Assembly: GCF_013204795.1 (NCBI RefSeq)
Contig: NZ_JABMKW010000017.1
Location: 372,001-436,000, forward strand
Direction of reading: 5' to 3'
Length of the DNA stretch: 64,000 nucleotides
Origin: Pedobacter panaciterrae
Lineage (GTDB): Bacteria > Bacteroidota > Bacteroidia > Sphingobacteriales > Sphingobacteriaceae
In this document: piece after piece, positions 8,916 through 17,488 of the stretch
How the letters are laid out: the number at the start of each line of letters is the position of its first letter
How positions within the stretch are numbered: position 1 is the first letter of the stretch
Made by a program: the position numbers and the translations under genes
The notes under the pieces: generated by a model
The model's input: the letters and a program-made list of their open reading frames with translations, nothing else
Told to the model about the DNA's origin: nothing
The model's database searches: none

Positions 8916-9092
8916 ATGAAAAACAAAGACAAATTCATACGAGACAGTGACATAGATAAAGCGCTTGCAAAAGCAGCGAGTTCCAATCCAAAAAAGCTGA
9001 AAACCGACGAACCTCTTTCAGAAAAAGACGAAGTCAAACAGGCCGAAGAAGAACTGCGGCAAAGGTTAAATAAAAATAAGAAAGAACGTTAA
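8916..9092 (+). CDS. Small charged protein, IDKALAKA family
   Basis: A 58-residue frame from ATG 8916 begins MKNKDKFIRDSDIDKALAKA and continues SNPKKLKTDEPLSEKDEVKQAEEE. It closely matches the minus-strand gene at 22874-23035 (MDKALAKAGS ... TDEPLTEKDEVKQEEE) and more loosely 6545-6736. The protein is charged and probably disordered. The gene is real on paralogy grounds; its function is unknown. Confidence 0.6.
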   Translation: MKNKDKFIRDSDIDKALAKAASSNPKKLKTDEPLSEKDEVKQAEEELRQRLNKNKKER

Positions 9093-9158
9093 GCATTCCC
9101 GCCTTTTTAAAGAGGAAGGTTTAGCTGACAGGCCAATCATCCCATAAAGACAGATATT

Positions 9159-9410
9159 ATGAAAAATCGAAACACCCCCAAACCTGGCTCAGCGGCGTAT
9201 AATACGGAAAAGCCGCAACACTTAAATGTTCCGGAATACCACAGCAGTAGCGATAGAAGAATGAGTTATGAATTGCCTGCAACTGAAAACCTGAATGATC
9301 AGGCAGACCTACATGAAACCAAAGTTTCAAGTCCGGCCTCACCAAAACCTAACCTGGGCAATCCCCGAAATAAAGACGAAGACGATCGTGAAAAACTCAT
9401 CACCCCATAG
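9159..9410 (+). CDS. Small disordered protein, PKPGS ... LPATENLND family
   Basis: The 83-residue protein contains TPKPGSAAYN, PEYHSSSDRRMSYELPATEN, LND and a C-terminal REKLITP. The protein at 25171-25425 shares the same blocks in the same order (TPKPGSKDYD, YHSGIDRRTSHQLPATEN, LGNKRN, KIITP). It is Pro/Asn/charge-rich with no hydrophobic core, so probably intrinsically disordered. No family name is known to me. Its stop lies 31 bases before the GH43 start I prefer, so the two may be co-transcribed. Confidence 0.65.
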   Translation: MKNRNTPKPGSAAYNTEKPQHLNVPEYHSSSDRRMSYELPATENLNDQADLHETKVSSPASPKPNLGNPRNKDEDDREKLITP

Positions 9411-9441
9411 GGAGTACCATCAATCGCCCTACCAGTCACCT

Positions 9442-10350
9442 ATGGCACATGCAAAACATACCGGGCAAGGTAATCCCATCATCAGGCACAAATTTACGGC
9501 CGATCCGACCGTACTGGTCCACAATGATACGCTGTACCTGTACACTGGCCACGACACTCCTCCTGCAGGAGTAGAAGATTATGTCATGAACGATTGGCTG
9601 TGCTTTTCATCTGGAGACCTGGTGAATTGGAAGGAACACCCATCTCCATTAAAAGCAGCAGATTTTAGCTGGGCTAAGGGCGATGCCTATGCCTCAAAAG
9701 TCATTGAGAGGGACAATAAATTCTATTGGTATGCCGCGGTTTCCCATCGCAGCATTCCGGGTATGGCCATTGGAGTAGCTGTTGCGGATCAACCCACAGG
9801 ACCGTTCAGCGACGCCAAAGGATTTGCATTAATATCGCATGATATGATCCCCCCAACTGCTAATCAAAAAGCAAACCTGGATCCTACAGCGATCATTGAT
9901 GAAAATGGGCAAGCCTATCTTATCTGGGGGAACCAAACCTGCTATATGGCCAAATTAAAAAACAACATGATTGCAATTGACGGCCCGATTAACATCATTT
10001 CCCTTCCTGCATTCAGCGAAGGTGCCCATATCCATAAAAATGGCGACTGGTATTATCTTTCTTACGGCTATGGCATGCCCGAGAAAATAGGATATGCCAT
10101 GAGCCGTAACGCCAACGGCCCATGGACTTTTACAGGCATCTTAAATCAAGTACCCAAGAATTGTGAAACCAACCGCCCGGCAATCATTGATTTTAAAGGA
10201 ACTTCATATCTCTTCTATCACAATGGGGCTTTAAAAGGAGGCGGAAGTCACCGTCGCTCCATCTGTATAGATTATCTTAGATATAACCAGAATGGCACCA
10301 TAATTCCGGTCATCATGACGACACAGGGTGTGGAAAAGGCAACGTCCTAA
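9442..10350 (+). CDS. Glycoside hydrolase family 43 protein, no signal peptide
   Basis: With the ATG at 9442 the protein has 302 residues. GH43 five-blade propeller signatures are clear: the general base Asp21 in TADPTVLVHNDTLYLYTGHD, the pKa-modulating Asp147 in NLDPTAIID, and the acid Glu193 in FSEGAHIHKNGDWYYLSY. GH43 enzymes remove arabinose or xylose from plant polymers. The frame is open further upstream to 9295, but that part overlaps the preceding small gene in another frame and looks non-coding. The lack of an export signal suggests a cytosolic enzyme acting on imported oligosaccharides, which is unusual beside no transporter. Confidence 0.88.
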   Translation: MAHAKHTGQGNPIIRHKFTADPTVLVHNDTLYLYTGHDTPPAGVEDYVMNDWLCFSSGDLVNWKEHPSPLKAADFSWAKGDAYASKVIERDNKFYWYAAVSHRSIPGMAIGVAVADQPTGPFSDAKGFALISHDMIPPTANQKANLDPTAIIDENGQAYLIWGNQTCYMAKLKNNMIAIDGPINIISLPAFSEGAHIHKNGDWYYLSYGYGMPEKIGYAMSRNANGPWTFTGILNQVPKNCETNRPAIIDFKGTSYLFYHNGALKGGGSHRRSICIDYLRYNQNGTIIPVIMTTQGVEKATS

Positions 10351-10361
10351 GTCAGAACAGC

Positions 10362-10955
10362 TTATTCTTCCTTTGGTAAGCTATCGGCCACCATCTTACC
10401 GTCCCTGATGCTTTTGGAAAGGAATTTTGCCCCTTCCAGGTTTCTTCTCCACACCAGTAGAAATTTCGCAGCTAGGGAAACCACTGTAGTATCAGGAGAC
10501 ATAGTCCCTTTCTCGAGCATAACAATCATTTGATTATGATGATCTATTGTGGCAGCAAGATATTTTTTGTCAAATTCGGCTCCTTTTGATTTTTCTAGCT
10601 TAGCCTGAATTTGGTTAGGCTCAACGCTGGTGGAATCAGCCAAAATCATTTTCTTCGCTTCAGCAAGTGGCTTAAGATCCGAATTTGCAAGAATACAAGC
10701 ATCCATAACTTTTATGGCATAATCCCTTATTCTTGAATTTTTGGTTTTTTCTTTCGCCAGTTTTGACAAATTTATTTCCTTACCGCTACCTACCGACATT
10801 TGCTGAATAAACTGCTCCGTATTAAGTGAGTCTGACAGCGAGCTAAAGACCCCGTAAGCAAACTTTGGTTCAACCATAGTGCTTTTGGCCGCACCGCACA
10901 TGGCAATGGCACAAATCACAATGGAGGCCACCGCATAGTCTTTGAAATTTTCCAT
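10362..10955 (-). CDS. DUF4142 protein, copy 2
   Basis: The 197-residue protein has an N-terminal hydrophobic segment (YAVASIVICAIAMCGAA), most likely a signal peptide, and a full DUF4142 helical domain (about 45-185: EQFIQQMSVGSGKEINLSKL, then FDKKYLAATIDHHNQMIVML). It is a close paralogue of 16302-16898: both begin MENFK(D/N)YA and share EINLSKLAK, ADSTxxxPxQ and RRNLExAKFLSK. It converges on the GH43 gene with only 11 bases between stops. Function is unknown. Confidence 0.85.
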   Translation of the reverse strand: MENFKDYAVASIVICAIAMCGAAKSTMVEPKFAYGVFSSLSDSLNTEQFIQQMSVGSGKEINLSKLAKEKTKNSRIRDYAIKVMDACILANSDLKPLAEAKKMILADSTSVEPNQIQAKLEKSKGAEFDKKYLAATIDHHNQMIVMLEKGTMSPDTTVVSLAAKFLLVWRRNLEGAKFLSKSIRDGKMVADSLPKEE

Positions 10956-11278
10956 AACATACAGATTAAAACATAAAACCTATTCAATGTAAACAAGCGT
11001 TACACTAGATATGATATGGCGCTGTTTTAATAACAATTGTCAGAAAATGTAGTTTTAAAGAATTTACCAAACCCTAGCCTTTTTTATTTGTTTTCTTTAA
11101 AGCTGGCACAAACCGTTCCAGGGATGCCCCCGGCCCAGCTGTCTCTGGAGCATCAACAGGTGTCAATTTGCTCGGGGATGTTCAAATTGTTTAACTATCA
11201 CTGCAACGTTCTCTCTTAACGTTCTCTCTTAACGTTTTCAACGCTTTCCTTTAGTTAATTTGAAAAAGTGAAAACCCT
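10956..11278. other. Intergenic region with a 13-base tandem repeat
   Basis: No gene is seen in these 323 bases. GTTCTCTCTTAAC is repeated twice directly (about 11209-11234), followed by GTTTTCAACG, shortly before the transketolase start. It may sit in the leader of the transketolase operon. Confidence 0.45.
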
Positions 11279-13183
11279 ATGAAAAACAACGAGAAATTAC
11301 AAGAAAAAGCCAACCTAATCCGTAAATGGTGCCTACGCACGACCACAGCAGCCGGCTCCGGACACCCTACCTCCTGCCTATCGGCAGCCGATCTCACGGC
11401 CGTACTTTTTGATAAATATTTCAGCTATGATCTCAAGAATCCGCTGAATTTATATAATGACCGTTTTGTCCTTTCCAAGGGACATGCCGCACCCCTGCTA
11501 TACACCTTATTCGGCATGGCCGGTGCCTATCCCTTGGCAGAAACACTCAGGTTACGAAAATTCGACAGCCGGTTTGAAGGACACCCCACTCCAAGATTTG
11601 TATATTCAGAAGCAGCTACGGGCTCATTAGGTCAAGGTCTTTCGGTTGCAGCAGGACTTGCACTACTGGCAAAAAGAGCGCAACTGGATTACAAAACCTA
11701 TGTTCTTCTAGGTGACGGAGAACTCGCAGAAGGACAAGTCTGGGAAGCCGCCAACTTTGCCTCCTATCATCAGCTGGACAACCTGATTGTCCTGGCAGAT
11801 ATCAACCGACTGGCCCAAAGCGGAGAAACCATGTTTGGCTGGGATCTTGAAAAATATGCAGAACGGTTCCGTGCATTCGGATTTGAAGTCATTCAAATCG
11901 ACGGTCACAACCTTGATGAAGTGGATCAGGCATTCAGCCAAGGCATTGACCATCATAACGGGAAACCCCTGGCCATCATTGCCCAGACCATTAAAGGCAA
12001 AGGCGTCTCCTTTGTGGAAGACAGAGAAGGCTGGCATGGAAAAGCCCTGGATAAAGAACAGTTACAAAAAGCACTGGAAGAATTAGGAGAGACCGATGAG
12101 CAGCTTCGCTTTATTCTCAAGCAACCCGACACCACCTGGCTACCGGGGCAGGCTACCTTTCCAATCGCCATCAACCCCTCTTTGAACAAGGACCAGGAGT
12201 ATGCGACCAGGGAAGTCTTTGGTGAGGTGATCACTGAACTGGGAAAAGAAAATAACGACATCTATGTACTGGATGCTGATGTGAAGAACTCCACTTTTAC
12301 CGCAGATTTTTTAACCCTATTTCCATCGCGATTTGTCGAATGCTATATTGCCGAACAAAATATGGTATCCGTGGCCGCAGGCCTATCCAGGTTAGGTAAA
12401 ATACCCGTAGTAGCGACTTTTGGTGCATTCCTGACCAGGGCGGCCGACCAGATCCGCATGGCCAGGGTATCCGAGGCAAATATCAAATTTGTGGGCTCAC
12501 ATGTCGGTGTTTCCATTGGTGAAGATGGACCTTCTCAAATGGGACTGGAAGACATCGCCTTATTCGGAACCCTACCCCATACCGTGATCTTCCAGCCGGC
12601 AGATGCAGTCGCAACCTGGAAACTAACCGACCTGATGATCAAACATCAAGGTATGGTCTACTTAAGAACACTACGTCCTAAAACACCCCTGATCTATGAA
12701 AATCAGGAAGAGTTTAAGATCGGGGGATCAAAACTATTGCGACAGTCAGATCAGGACCAGCTGACCATTGTCGCCACCGGCATTACGGTATTTGAGGCAC
12801 TCAAAGCAGCAGACCAACTAAAAGAAGAAGGAATAGCTGTCCGGGTATTGGATTGTTATAGCATTAGTCCTATTGACCAAGACGCGCTCATCAACTGCAT
12901 CAGTGCAACCAGGCATCCTATCTTAATCACAGTGGAAGATCATTTTACCCATGGAGGAATGGGGGATTTTGCCATGTCTGCAGTGACTGCATCGGAAAGA
13001 ACTGTACAGGTAAAAAAAATGGCGGTAACCCAGGTTTCTCATTCGGGGAAGATGGAGGAATTACTTGAAGAGGCGTGTATCAGCGCGTCCGCCATCATCA
13101 GTCAGGTGCATGCCCTGATTCCATCGCAGGTACTTCATCAATCAACAGATGGCAGTAAAAACCATCACCAACATAAAAATTAA
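11279..13183 (+). CDS. tkt: Transketolase, single-chain
   Basis: This 634-residue thiamine-diphosphate enzyme moves two-carbon units between sugar phosphates in the non-oxidative pentose phosphate pathway. Visible parts are the N-terminal substrate loop SGHPTS (about 27-32), the TPP/Mg motif GDGELAEG to Asn176, the pyrimidine domain starting near 315 (REVFGEVITEL, with AEQNMV), and the C-terminal domain from about 500 (VLDCYSISPID). Its length and motifs are nearer to the shorter animal/TKTL-like type than to E. coli TktA. The C-terminus ends in a His/Lys-rich tail (KNHHQHKN). Transaldolase starts 3 bases after its stop, so they form an operon. Confidence 0.93.
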   Translation: MKNNEKLQEKANLIRKWCLRTTTAAGSGHPTSCLSAADLTAVLFDKYFSYDLKNPLNLYNDRFVLSKGHAAPLLYTLFGMAGAYPLAETLRLRKFDSRFEGHPTPRFVYSEAATGSLGQGLSVAAGLALLAKRAQLDYKTYVLLGDGELAEGQVWEAANFASYHQLDNLIVLADINRLAQSGETMFGWDLEKYAERFRAFGFEVIQIDGHNLDEVDQAFSQGIDHHNGKPLAIIAQTIKGKGVSFVEDREGWHGKALDKEQLQKALEELGETDEQLRFILKQPDTTWLPGQATFPIAINPSLNKDQEYATREVFGEVITELGKENNDIYVLDADVKNSTFTADFLTLFPSRFVECYIAEQNMVSVAAGLSRLGKIPVVATFGAFLTRAADQIRMARVSEANIKFVGSHVGVSIGEDGPSQMGLEDIALFGTLPHTVIFQPADAVATWKLTDLMIKHQGMVYLRTLRPKTPLIYENQEEFKIGGSKLLRQSDQDQLTIVATGITVFEALKAADQLKEEGIAVRVLDCYSISPIDQDALINCISATRHPILITVEDHFTHGGMGDFAMSAVTASERTVQVKKMAVTQVSHSGKMEELLEEACISASAIISQVHALIPSQVLHQSTDGSKNHHQHKN

Positions 13184-13186
13184 GCC

Positions 13187-14281
13187 ATGGAGACAAATAA
13201 AATAAAACAATTGCAGGAATTCGGTCAGCGCATTTGGCTGGATTTCCTTGACCGCAACCTCATTCGTTCCGGTCAGCTAAAAAAATTGATAGAAGAAGAT
13301 GGCGTACGAGGCATGACCTCTAACCCGGCCATTTTTGAAAAAGCCATCAGCAGCAGCAATGATTATGACCAACAAATCGGACAACTTGCTGCCATCCATC
13401 AGGACAATGAAGCCATCTTTTATCAACTTGCCATTACCGATATTCAAAATGCAGCAGACCTGTTTAATCCAATTTTTGCCCGGGATGAAGATGGTTACGT
13501 CAGCCTGGAAGTCTCTCCCCACCTGGCACATGACACCAACGGAACAATCAAACAGGCTGTGGAATTATGGAGAAAGGTTGATCGGAAAAATGTAATGATT
13601 AAAATTCCGGCCACAACGGCGGGGTTATCTGCCATCAGAAGAACGATCAGTGAAGGACTGAACATCAACATTACACTGCTCTTTGGCCTCGACCGGTATG
13701 AAGAGGTTACTGAAGCCTATCTCTCCGGACTGGAGGACCGGGTAGCTGTGGGATTACCAATAGATCATATTGCTTCTGTCGCGAGCTTTTTTTTGAGCCG
13801 GATTGATGTACTTATTGACCCCATACTGGAAGAAAAAGGCGAGCCTCAGATGAAAGGAGAAGTCGCGATTGCCTGTGCCAAACAGGCCTATCAGATTTAT
13901 AAACGTGTGTTCAGCAGCGACCGCTTCATGAAACTTCAGGCAATGGGTGCCATGCCACAGCGTGTCTTATGGGCGAGCACAGGAACCAAAGATCCTTCTT
14001 TCCCTGACACCAAATATGTAGAAGCACTGATAGGACCGGAAACCATCAATACGATTCCAATGGAAACTCTTAAGGCCTACCGCGACCATGGACATCCGGC
14101 CAGTCGTCTGGAACATGATCTGGATAAAGCAGACCAAACCCTGCAGCAATTAAAACTGATAGGGATTAATCTTCAAAACATTGCCAGTCAGTTAGAAGAT
14201 GAAGGCATAGAAAAATTCAATAAACCCTACGATCAGCTATTGAAAGCCATTGAAGATAAAAAGGGACCTGTTATTGCTTAA
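13187..14281 (+). CDS. tal: Transaldolase, long (mycobacterial-type) form
   Basis: The 364-residue aldolase-fold enzyme transfers dihydroxyacetone units in the pentose phosphate pathway. The Schiff-base lysine is Lys139 in NVMIKIPAT. Other signatures are WLDFLDRNLI, GMTSNPAIFEKAI and NINITLLFGLDRY. Its length fits the 360-370-residue transaldolase subfamily rather than the 220-residue or 317-residue forms. It is directly coupled to the transketolase gene, so both enzymes of the non-oxidative branch are made together. A hairpin terminator follows at 14292-14325. Confidence 0.93.
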   Translation: METNKIKQLQEFGQRIWLDFLDRNLIRSGQLKKLIEEDGVRGMTSNPAIFEKAISSSNDYDQQIGQLAAIHQDNEAIFYQLAITDIQNAADLFNPIFARDEDGYVSLEVSPHLAHDTNGTIKQAVELWRKVDRKNVMIKIPATTAGLSAIRRTISEGLNINITLLFGLDRYEEVTEAYLSGLEDRVAVGLPIDHIASVASFFLSRIDVLIDPILEEKGEPQMKGEVAIACAKQAYQIYKRVFSSDRFMKLQAMGAMPQRVLWASTGTKDPSFPDTKYVEALIGPETINTIPMETLKAYRDHGHPASRLEHDLDKADQTLQQLKLIGINLQNIASQLEDEGIEKFNKPYDQLLKAIEDKKGPVIA

Positions 14282-14291
14282 CCGGCAGCTA

Positions 14292-14325
14292 TATTGTGCA
14301 ACGATAGGCCAAAAGTTGCACAATA
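14292..14325 (+). terminator. Hairpin terminator after transaldolase
   Basis: TATTGTGCAAC (14292-14302) and GTTGCACAATA (14315-14325) are perfect 11-base arms around a 12-base loop. They are followed by CAATTTT. The hairpin begins 11 bases after the transaldolase stop. Confidence 0.7.
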
Positions 14326-14391
14326 CAATTTTAAACAGCAGTTGTCTATAAATTGCAGGGCTTCCTCCAGCAAAGATACTATAAAACGCAC

Positions 14392-14805
14392 TTACCCCGG
14401 CTGATCCAGCTCAGGCACCCCCATTTGGTGATCCATACTTAATGGCCCCGGGCCGAAATACGTGATCAGCAGCGCTCCTCCCAGTAAAGACAGGTTTTTC
14501 ATAAACATGCCCAGCTGCATTTGTTTCACCTGCAGGTCAGACGCTGCCCAGAAATTATGCATCATCAATGTCACCGGCACCAAAAAAACAACAATGATCC
14601 AGGCGCCCAGTTTGGCTTTGTATCCCAACAAAATACTGATCCCGCCTATAAGGGCTAAAATACCTGAAAACGGAACCAGTAAAGAAGGTAACGGCACCCC
14701 CTGGGCCATAGCAAACTGAATACTTTGATTCGAAAAATGGCCTGGACCGGAAATTAAAAAAATCAGGGAGAATAAAATTCTTCCCAGCAACACAATTGCT
14801 TTCAT
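14392..14805 (-). CDS. DoxX family membrane protein
   Basis: The 137-residue protein has four hydrophobic segments (about 4-20, 45-62, 70-88, 105-122). It has the DoxX pattern: LLGRILFSLIFLISGPGHFS at the start, then FSGILALIGGISILLGYKAK and the WIIVVFLVPVTLMMHNFW block. DoxX-like inner-membrane proteins are tied to oxidative stress and quinone or thiosulfate metabolism in a few cases, otherwise unknown. It lies 29 bases downstream of the double universal stress protein on the same strand, so a stress operon is likely. Confidence 0.85.
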   Translation of the reverse strand: MKAIVLLGRILFSLIFLISGPGHFSNQSIQFAMAQGVPLPSLLVPFSGILALIGGISILLGYKAKLGAWIIVVFLVPVTLMMHNFWAASDLQVKQMQLGMFMKNLSLLGGALLITYFGPGPLSMDHQMGVPELDQPG

Positions 14806-14834
14806 AGCGATTTCTTTTAGTTAGCAACCAGAGT

Positions 14835-15914
14835 TTATATGTCTTCTTTAAAAAGCAGTAAAGGCAAATGAGTGTGGTAGGCCAGCTTTTTGGTCATGCT
14901 GCGATGAAAAATACTTTCAAAGAAACCATATTGTTTAGGAACCGTAATCACCAGTTCGGCACTTTGCTCAGCAGCAAACTCCATAATCCCTTTGGCCATA
15001 TCTTCATGATCCCTGTAGTGGTATTCCGGATGCTGGCCATCCCAAAGTTGGTGAAGCTGTTTCATTTCCTTAATGGCATCTGGATTAAAATGGTGACGAT
15101 CATGGCCTACATTTAAAATGACCAACCGTGCGCCCAAGGTATTGATAAACCGCTTAATGGCCAGTACCGGGGTAGATTCCGACACACGCTTCAAATCACA
15201 GGCAAAAACAACCGTTTTTATGGGTTGAAAGGAAGCAACGGGTGGTACAATGAGTAAGGGCACCGGGCTATCCTTCGCCAGACTGATCGTATTACTACCG
15301 ATTAATGCCCTTTCAAGGCCACTTTTTCCGGAAATACCCATCACTACAAGACCGATATATTCCTGTCCGGAGAGGCTGATCACCGCATTCAGCAAATTCC
15401 TTTCATCACAGCGAACATCCATTTCAGCATTTGCAGGAAGTCCTTCCTGAAGTTTATTCTTCAGTTCAGTGATGTTCTTTAAACTCAGCTCCGGAGATTC
15501 AGTAAAACCTCCTGTATAAGGGGCAAATGCAGTAGCCGGCACGGCAACGGACTCGTAAGAGTGATAGAGCGTTATTTTTTCAGCCTCCAGCTGATGGGCC
15601 AGCCCAGTGGCATACCTGGCGGCATTTGCAGCTTCCTCGGAAAAGTCAGTCAGCACCAGTATTCTATTTACTGCATATATTTTATCCAGGTGGGCTTCTA
15701 TGGCGCGTTCGAGTGCCTGGAATTCCCGCTCAGAAAAATTACGCTGACCAGGGTGGACCACCCTCCATTCCCCGTCTACCGACCGGTTTAACAGCACCGG
15801 ATCAGACTCATTCGTTACCATTTCAACTTTGAATTTCTGGTGATGTTCATATTCGGTCACCATAGCACTCAGGTCCAGGTTTCTCGCCCGGAATTGTACA
15901 GAAAATGTTTCCAT
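14835..15914 (-). CDS. Double UspA-domain stress protein with an extra N-terminal domain
   Basis: Of 359 residues, about 80-225 and 228-357 are two universal stress protein folds. The first starts NRILVLTDFSEEAANAARYA and ends VMGISGKSGLERALIGSNT with VPLLIVPP. The second is more diverged (IKTVVFACDLKRVSE; VITVPKQYGFFESIFHRSM). Residues 1-78 form an additional small domain (LSAMVTEYEHHQKFKVEMV ... DGEWRVVHPGQRNFSEREFQ), an unusual fusion for Usp proteins. The ATP-binding GxxGxxG-like loop is present in the first domain (MGISGKSGLE) and lost in the second. It is co-oriented with DoxX. Confidence 0.87.
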   Translation of the reverse strand: METFSVQFRARNLDLSAMVTEYEHHQKFKVEMVTNESDPVLLNRSVDGEWRVVHPGQRNFSEREFQALERAIEAHLDKIYAVNRILVLTDFSEEAANAARYATGLAHQLEAEKITLYHSYESVAVPATAFAPYTGGFTESPELSLKNITELKNKLQEGLPANAEMDVRCDERNLLNAVISLSGQEYIGLVVMGISGKSGLERALIGSNTISLAKDSPVPLLIVPPVASFQPIKTVVFACDLKRVSESTPVLAIKRFINTLGARLVILNVGHDRHHFNPDAIKEMKQLHQLWDGQHPEYHYRDHEDMAKGIMEFAAEQSAELVITVPKQYGFFESIFHRSMTKKLAYHTHLPLLLFKEDI

Positions 15915-16068
15915 GATTTTCTCCTTTCTTTACGGAATGCGTTGCAGGAGGTTAACCAGATATCTTAAAAACAATCCACAATCGAGTTAGTTCAAAAAAA
16001 ATAAACAAAGATGGAAACCCAATTGTTTTATGGTCTCAGTAGAGGTATTAATGCTAAACTATAGGCTC

Positions 16069-16223
16069 ATGGAAAAGAAAAGAAAAGGATTCAAAGCAAT
16101 GATCACACAGAATCCGCACTGGTTTCCGGTTCAGCGGAACAAAAGATAAAGATGGTTTCCGATCAGCAACAAAGAGACAAGGAGCTCAATTACCTGAACA
16201 AACCGCATATGCTATTTAAATAA
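16069..16223 (+). pseudogene. Small charged protein (NKPHMLFK family), frameshifted copy
   Basis: From ATG 16069 the frame reads MEKKRK and then runs to an early stop. In the next frame it continues RIQSNDHTESALVSG ... ELNYLNKPHMLFK to TAA at 16221. One more A in the AGAAAAGG run would make a single 51-residue protein with the same start and end as 6545-6736. It is therefore either a decayed paralogue or a sequence error. It lies upstream of the DUF4142 gene at 16302. Confidence 0.6.
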
Positions 16224-16301
16224 CTCAAATAGCATCCAACCCTAACATATCTGAAGGTAGCGCTTTTTACATGGATTAATCAACTTTTTAATCTGTATGT
16301 T

Positions 16302-16898
16302 ATGGAAAATTTTAAAAATTATGCGATGGCAACAATAGCCACCTGCAGCATCGCAGTAAGCGGGCTCAGCCAGACCCCGACACAAAACAATACCCCGGTG
16401 GTCCCATTCCGGTGGCAGGCAGACACATTGAGCACCGAGCAGTTCATCAGGCAACTCTCCACTGCCAGCGCCAAGGAGATCAACCTTTCAAAACTTGCCA
16501 AAAAGAAATCCAAAAATTCAAAAGTAAGGGAATATGCCGTAAAGGCAATGGATGCCAGCATCCTGGTCTACACAGACCTCAAACCATTTGCGCAAGCCAG
16601 GAACATTACACTTGCCGATTCCACAACATTTGTTCCTGACCAGCTCATGTCCGCTTTAAAAAAAGCCGGCAATGGCGATTTTGACAGGCAATACCTATCC
16701 ATTACCATTGAAGACCACAACCAGGCCATTTCCCTGTTGGAAAAAGGCGCCATGTTTGGCGATACGGCTATTGTAAGTTTCTCTAATAAACAACTCACCG
16801 TATTGAGAAGAAACCTGGAAGAAGCAAAATTCCTTTCCAAGCAAGTCAGCGGCAAAAAAATGACAGCCGACAAACTACGGAATGAAGAGATGAATTAG
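16302..16898 (+). CDS. DUF4142 protein, copy 3
   Basis: The 198-residue exported protein begins MENFKNYAMATIATCSIAVS, a signal-like segment. A DUF4142 domain spans about 45-190 (EQFIRQLSTASAKEINLSKL; FDRQYLSITIEDHNQAISLL; RRNLEEAKFLSKQ). It is the nearest paralogue of 10362-10955. The cluster of three DUF4142 genes within 16 kb suggests local expansion. The Hsp20 gene follows 68 bases later with its own strong ribosome site. Confidence 0.85.
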   Translation: MENFKNYAMATIATCSIAVSGLSQTPTQNNTPVVPFRWQADTLSTEQFIRQLSTASAKEINLSKLAKKKSKNSKVREYAVKAMDASILVYTDLKPFAQARNITLADSTTFVPDQLMSALKKAGNGDFDRQYLSITIEDHNQAISLLEKGAMFGDTAIVSFSNKQLTVLRRNLEEAKFLSKQVSGKKMTADKLRNEEMN

Positions 16899-16966
16899 AT
16901 CAACAAATTCTTTATCTGTTAACGCTTAGGTTAAAACAAAAACAACAATTATTTGGAGGACTAAAA

Positions 16967-17407
16967 ATGACCTTAGTAAAATTTAATGAAAGAAACGGCA
17001 GGGATCTGGTGAGCCCTGGTTTCAATGACATCTTCGAATCTATCTTTAACGATTCTTTTATCTCCGACCGGATGATCTCCAGGGTGCCGGCTGTCAACAT
17101 TTGCGAATCTGACGGCCATTACCATATCGAACTCGGTGCGCCGGGTCTGAAAAAAGAAGATTTTAAGATCGACCTCGATCGAAACATGCTGAACATCTCG
17201 GTAGAGAAAAAATCTGAGGAGACAGAAAGCAACAAGAAGTACAACCGCCGGGAATACAGTTATACTTCTTTTGTACGTTCCTTTGCTTTACCTGATTCTG
17301 CGGATGACGGAAATATTGAGGCGGAATATACAGATGGTGTATTGAAGATCAATGTAGCTAAAAAGGAAGAATCCAAAATGACCAGTAGGCACATCGACAT
17401 TAAATAA
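16967..17407 (+). CDS. Hsp20/alpha-crystallin small heat shock protein
   Basis: This 146-residue ATP-independent chaperone has a short N-terminal arm, an alpha-crystallin domain at about 40-135 (VPAVNICESDGHYHIELGAP, then LPDSADDGNIEAEYTDGVL, KINVAK) and a short tail ending RHIDIK, which contains an IxI-like element. It binds unfolding proteins and keeps them soluble. A strong GGAGG Shine-Dalgarno (16956-16960) precedes the ATG, which is rare in this AT-rich group and suggests high expression under stress. A clear intrinsic terminator follows. Confidence 0.95.
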   Translation: MTLVKFNERNGRDLVSPGFNDIFESIFNDSFISDRMISRVPAVNICESDGHYHIELGAPGLKKEDFKIDLDRNMLNISVEKKSEETESNKKYNRREYSYTSFVRSFALPDSADDGNIEAEYTDGVLKINVAKKEESKMTSRHIDIK

Positions 17408-17423
17408 ATTCCCATCCTAAACT

Positions 17424-17454
17424 AAAGGGGAACTTATGGAGGTTCCCCTTTTTC
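17424..17454 (+). terminator. Intrinsic terminator after Hsp20
   Basis: AAAGGGGAAC (17424-17433) pairs with GTTCCCCTTT (17442-17451), followed by TTT. It lies 16 bases after the Hsp20 stop. Confidence 0.85.
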
Positions 17455-17488
17455 AAAACAAACGAATAACAGTCCTAATCCCAATCAA

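Noticed and set aside
8803..8919. 38-codon frame with a TTG start and one hydrophobic stretch (YTAALLFLFFTG)
   Set aside because: Might be a membrane peptide, but it has only a TTG start, no ribosome site and no paralogue.
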